Shown piece by piece: positions 31,671-33,517 of a stretch of 33,517 nucleotides of DNA. Source of the stretch: Sulfurovum sp. (GTDB lineage: Bacteria; Campylobacterota; Campylobacteria; Campylobacterales; Sulfurovaceae); NCBI GenBank assembly GCA_026991605.1, contig JALXBG010000171.1, forward strand, positions 1 through 33,517, given 5' to 3'. Both the position numbers and the translations under genes were made by a program. Every line of letters starts with the position of its first letter. The first letter of the stretch is position 1. Under the pieces are notes generated by a model, which was not told where the DNA came from, did not search any database, and worked only from the letters and a program-made list of their open reading frames with translations.

Positions 31671-32786
31671 TTAAAATTTGTATGTTGCAACAAATTCAAG
31701 TTGGTTAGTTGCGTCTTGAACTTCATCAAGTGTGTAGTTAACATAAACAGCATCTAGAGAGATACATTTTGTTACATCGTATCCTAAGATAAGGTTAAGC
31801 TCATCACCAGCTACATCGTAATCTGCGTAAGAAACTTCTGCAGAAATACCAGCAAATTTAGTTGAAGCATCTACTTTCCATGAAGAACCGATATCATTGA
31901 AATATGCTGCACTGTTCCATTGAGCAGTATAAAGACCTGTTCTTCCAACAAAACCAGCAGCTCTATCAGATACATCATTGTATGCAGCATAAAGATCAAA
32001 ACCAGCAAGTGTAGCACCAATTTTGATACCATAAGCGTCAGAATCTTGACCTAGGTCATAGTCTGTTGATGCATATTGTGCAGCAACATTAGCAACACCA
32101 AAATCATATCCAGCATCTACATATACTTGAGTATATTTGTTTGCACCATATGCATCAATGTTGTAGTACCATACGCTTGCAGATAATGCATCTGCACCAT
32201 AAACAGCACCTACTGTCCAGTTGTCTCCATCAAGAGTAATGAAATCTGAACCAGAGTTATTTGGTCTCCATTTTGCAACATAAGCACCAACAAGTGTTAC
32301 GTTAGAGATTGAGTTATTTACTAAAGTATATGACTCAAATGCACCTGGTGCTAGAAGCCAGTCATATCCACCAAACATTGGAGTGTCAACTAGTTGACGA
32401 CCAAGTACTGCTGTAGTTCCAGCAAAAGTTGCAGTGATGTTTGCTACGTTAAAGTATGCACCAGTTTTTTGTGCATCCATAAGATAGTTCTCATTGATTG
32501 CATTTGTGTAACCAACTGCAGTGAAGTTTGCTGCAATATTTTCTGTAAAGTTATGTTTTACATTTAAAGTTGCTGCAAGACCTAATGAGCTACTTTTGTT
32601 GTCAAATAAATCTACTGTATCATCAGTATAGTAGTAAGCTACTGCTTTACCATCGATTGTTGTGTTTGCGTTACAAGCTGTTGCTTCAACTACTGGAGTT
32701 TCTACTACTGGCTCTACTGGAGCGATGTCTCCACCGGCGAATGCTGCGCTAACTGCTAAGATAGCTACTAGACTAAGTTTTGTCAT
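31671..32786 (-). CDS. Major outer-membrane porin-like protein
   Basis: 371 residues. Signal peptide MTKLSLVAILAVSAAFA, then an acidic/proline-valine linker (VEPVVETPVVEA) and a beta-barrel of about 16-18 predicted strands with alternating aromatic residues, ending ...LEFVATYKF with the terminal Phe used for BAM recognition. Two cysteines, near residues 38 and 345, could pair. The overall character matches Campylobacterota major porins of the OprD/MOMP kind. Composition is rich in Ala, Asp, Asn, Tyr and Thr. Strong signals surround it: TATAAT at 32817-32822, AAAGGAAA as ribosome-binding site, and a strong terminator, indicating high expression as a monocistronic unit. Confidence 0.8.
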   Translation of the reverse strand: MTKLSLVAILAVSAAFAGGDIAPVEPVVETPVVEATACNANTTIDGKAVAYYYTDDTVDLFDNKSSSLGLAATLNVKHNFTENIAANFTAVGYTNAINENYLMDAQKTGAYFNVANITATFAGTTAVLGRQLVDTPMFGGYDWLLAPGAFESYTLVNNSISNVTLVGAYVAKWRPNNSGSDFITLDGDNWTVGAVYGADALSASVWYYNIDAYGANKYTQVYVDAGYDFGVANVAAQYASTDYDLGQDSDAYGIKIGATLAGFDLYAAYNDVSDRAAGFVGRTGLYTAQWNSAAYFNDIGSSWKVDASTKFAGISAEVSYADYDVAGDELNLILGYDVTKCISLDAVYVNYTLDEVQDATNQLEFVATYKF

Positions 32787-32816
32787 TTTATTTCCTTTTA
32801 ATTAAAATTCGGTGCG

Positions 32817-32845
32817 ATTATACCATAATAATTAATAGAAAGTAA
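32817..32845 (-). promoter_or_regulatory. Porin gene promoter
   Basis: On the minus strand TATAAT (32817-32822) is preceded at 18 bases by TTTACT, and the start codon at 32786 follows after a leader of about 25 bases with AAAGGAAA. The remainder of the 181-base gap to pgsA is AT-rich and shows no further feature I can support. Confidence 0.65.
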
Positions 32846-32967
32846 ACGATTAGTTGTCTAAATTTTAACCAATTGTTACAAAATGTGGTTTTATTACAAA
32901 TATTAATGGAGATTTTTAGTCAAAATATAATTGTTTTTCTAAATAATTAGATAACACTCTAAATAAT

Positions 32968-33516
32968 TTATGCAGTCATATCTACATTTTTAAAAAAGTC
33001 TCTTACATATTCATATCCGGAGTAGAGTGTAAATGCAACTGCTGTCCAGAGCAAAATACTTCCTCCTGGCCATTGCATGAGTAAAAAACCTATGGCAATC
33101 ATCTGCACAACTGTTTTTACTTTACCCATCCATGATGCAGAAATATCAAGCCCTTGACTCACTGCCGAGACACGTAATCCAGTAATAAAAAGTTCACGCG
33201 TAATGATAAGAAATACAGCCCATTCAGAGGCGCGGTCTAACATCATGAGACCTAGAAATCCTGCAAGTGTTAGCATCTTATCTGCTAGAGGGTCAAGTAT
33301 TTTTCCAAGGGTTGTAACCTGATCAAACGTACGTGCTATATAGCCATCGAAGAAATCTGTAGCAGAGGCAACAACAAAGATAAATGCTGTCATGTAGTCT
33401 AGCCATGTATAATGTATATGTATAAGTAAACTACTTTCTCTATTAACCAGTAAGAAAAACATAACTGGTGCTAAAAGTAGACGTATAAACGCCAGTGTAT
33501 TTGGTACATTAAACAT
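32968..33516 (-). CDS. pgsA: CDP-diacylglycerol--glycerol-3-phosphate 3-phosphatidyltransferase
   Basis: 182 residues, the usual length, with the ATG one base from the window edge; the N-terminus MFNVPNTLAFIRLLLAP matches the normal start of the family. It makes phosphatidylglycerophosphate from CDP-diacylglycerol and glycerol-3-phosphate in the inner membrane. The CDP-alcohol phosphotransferase signature is complete: Asp54, Asp57-Gly58, Ala61-Arg62, Gly71, Asp75, Asp79 (DFFDGYIAR ... GKILDPLADK). Four to five membrane helices are visible. Phosphatidylserine synthase is less likely, given the PgsA-like N-terminus and size. Confidence 0.93.
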   Translation of the reverse strand: MFNVPNTLAFIRLLLAPVMFFLLVNRESSLLIHIHYTWLDYMTAFIFVVASATDFFDGYIARTFDQVTTLGKILDPLADKMLTLAGFLGLMMLDRASEWAVFLIITRELFITGLRVSAVSQGLDISASWMGKVKTVVQMIAIGFLLMQWPGGSILLWTAVAFTLYSGYEYVRDFFKNVDMTA

Positions 33517-33517
33517 A

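Overview
The window is 33.5 kb of low-GC, gene-dense bacterial chromosome that I assign to the Campylobacterota (Sulfurovum/Sulfurimonas-like; inference from gene content, no database search). The best marker is the run polyprenyl synthetase - hemA - proS - fxsA - (DsbC-like) - hemC - ubiD, an order I recall from Campylobacter. A UbiD-type menaquinone decarboxylase, a PerR-like regulator next to a 2-Cys peroxiredoxin, and an rseP-yggS pair with pgsA nearby fit the same group. No tRNA, rRNA, CRISPR array, transposase or integrase was recognised.

Layout. 1-6.5 kb: the end of rsmE, a small lipoprotein gene, an AcnA-type aconitase, arfB, an ArsC-family reductase and a YbiT-like ABC-F ATPase; two GC-richer intergenic patches (112-245 and about 4226-4330) are unexplained. 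6.5-11.6 kb: a LuxI/FeeM-like acyltransferase divergent from a translationally coupled three-gene operon of TonB-dependent receptor, YfiR-like periplasmic protein and membrane EAL phosphodiesterase with a broken GGDEF motif. This looks like a signalling line from outer membrane to cyclic-di-GMP. 11.6-17.7 kb: the haem/quinone/ProRS operon, which opens with an unrecognised 29-codon ORF. 17.7-22 kb: two tandem AsmA-like proteins on the minus strand, the larger internally duplicated. 22-23.9 kb: ubiD.

23.9-27.3 kb is an accessory toxin/defence patch between ubiD and the peroxide-stress genes. It holds a large LA2681-type HEPN protein, an XRE-Fic pair of the 'mobile mystery protein A/B' type with two near-perfect operators, and a MntA-HepT (nucleotidyltransferase-HEPN) pair whose first gene looks leaderless. 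27.3-28.6 kb: peroxiredoxin and PerR/Fur, separated by a 25-bp inverted repeat with a pyrimidine-only-like loop. 28.6-33.5 kb: yggS and rseP (minus), an unknown two-TM coiled-coil protein (plus), a major-porin-like gene and pgsA (minus).

The most interesting places are the signalling locus (6.5-11.6 kb), the toxin patch (23.9-27.3 kb), the C/U-loop hairpin upstream of perR, and a prolyl-tRNA synthetase with a strongly shortened editing insertion.
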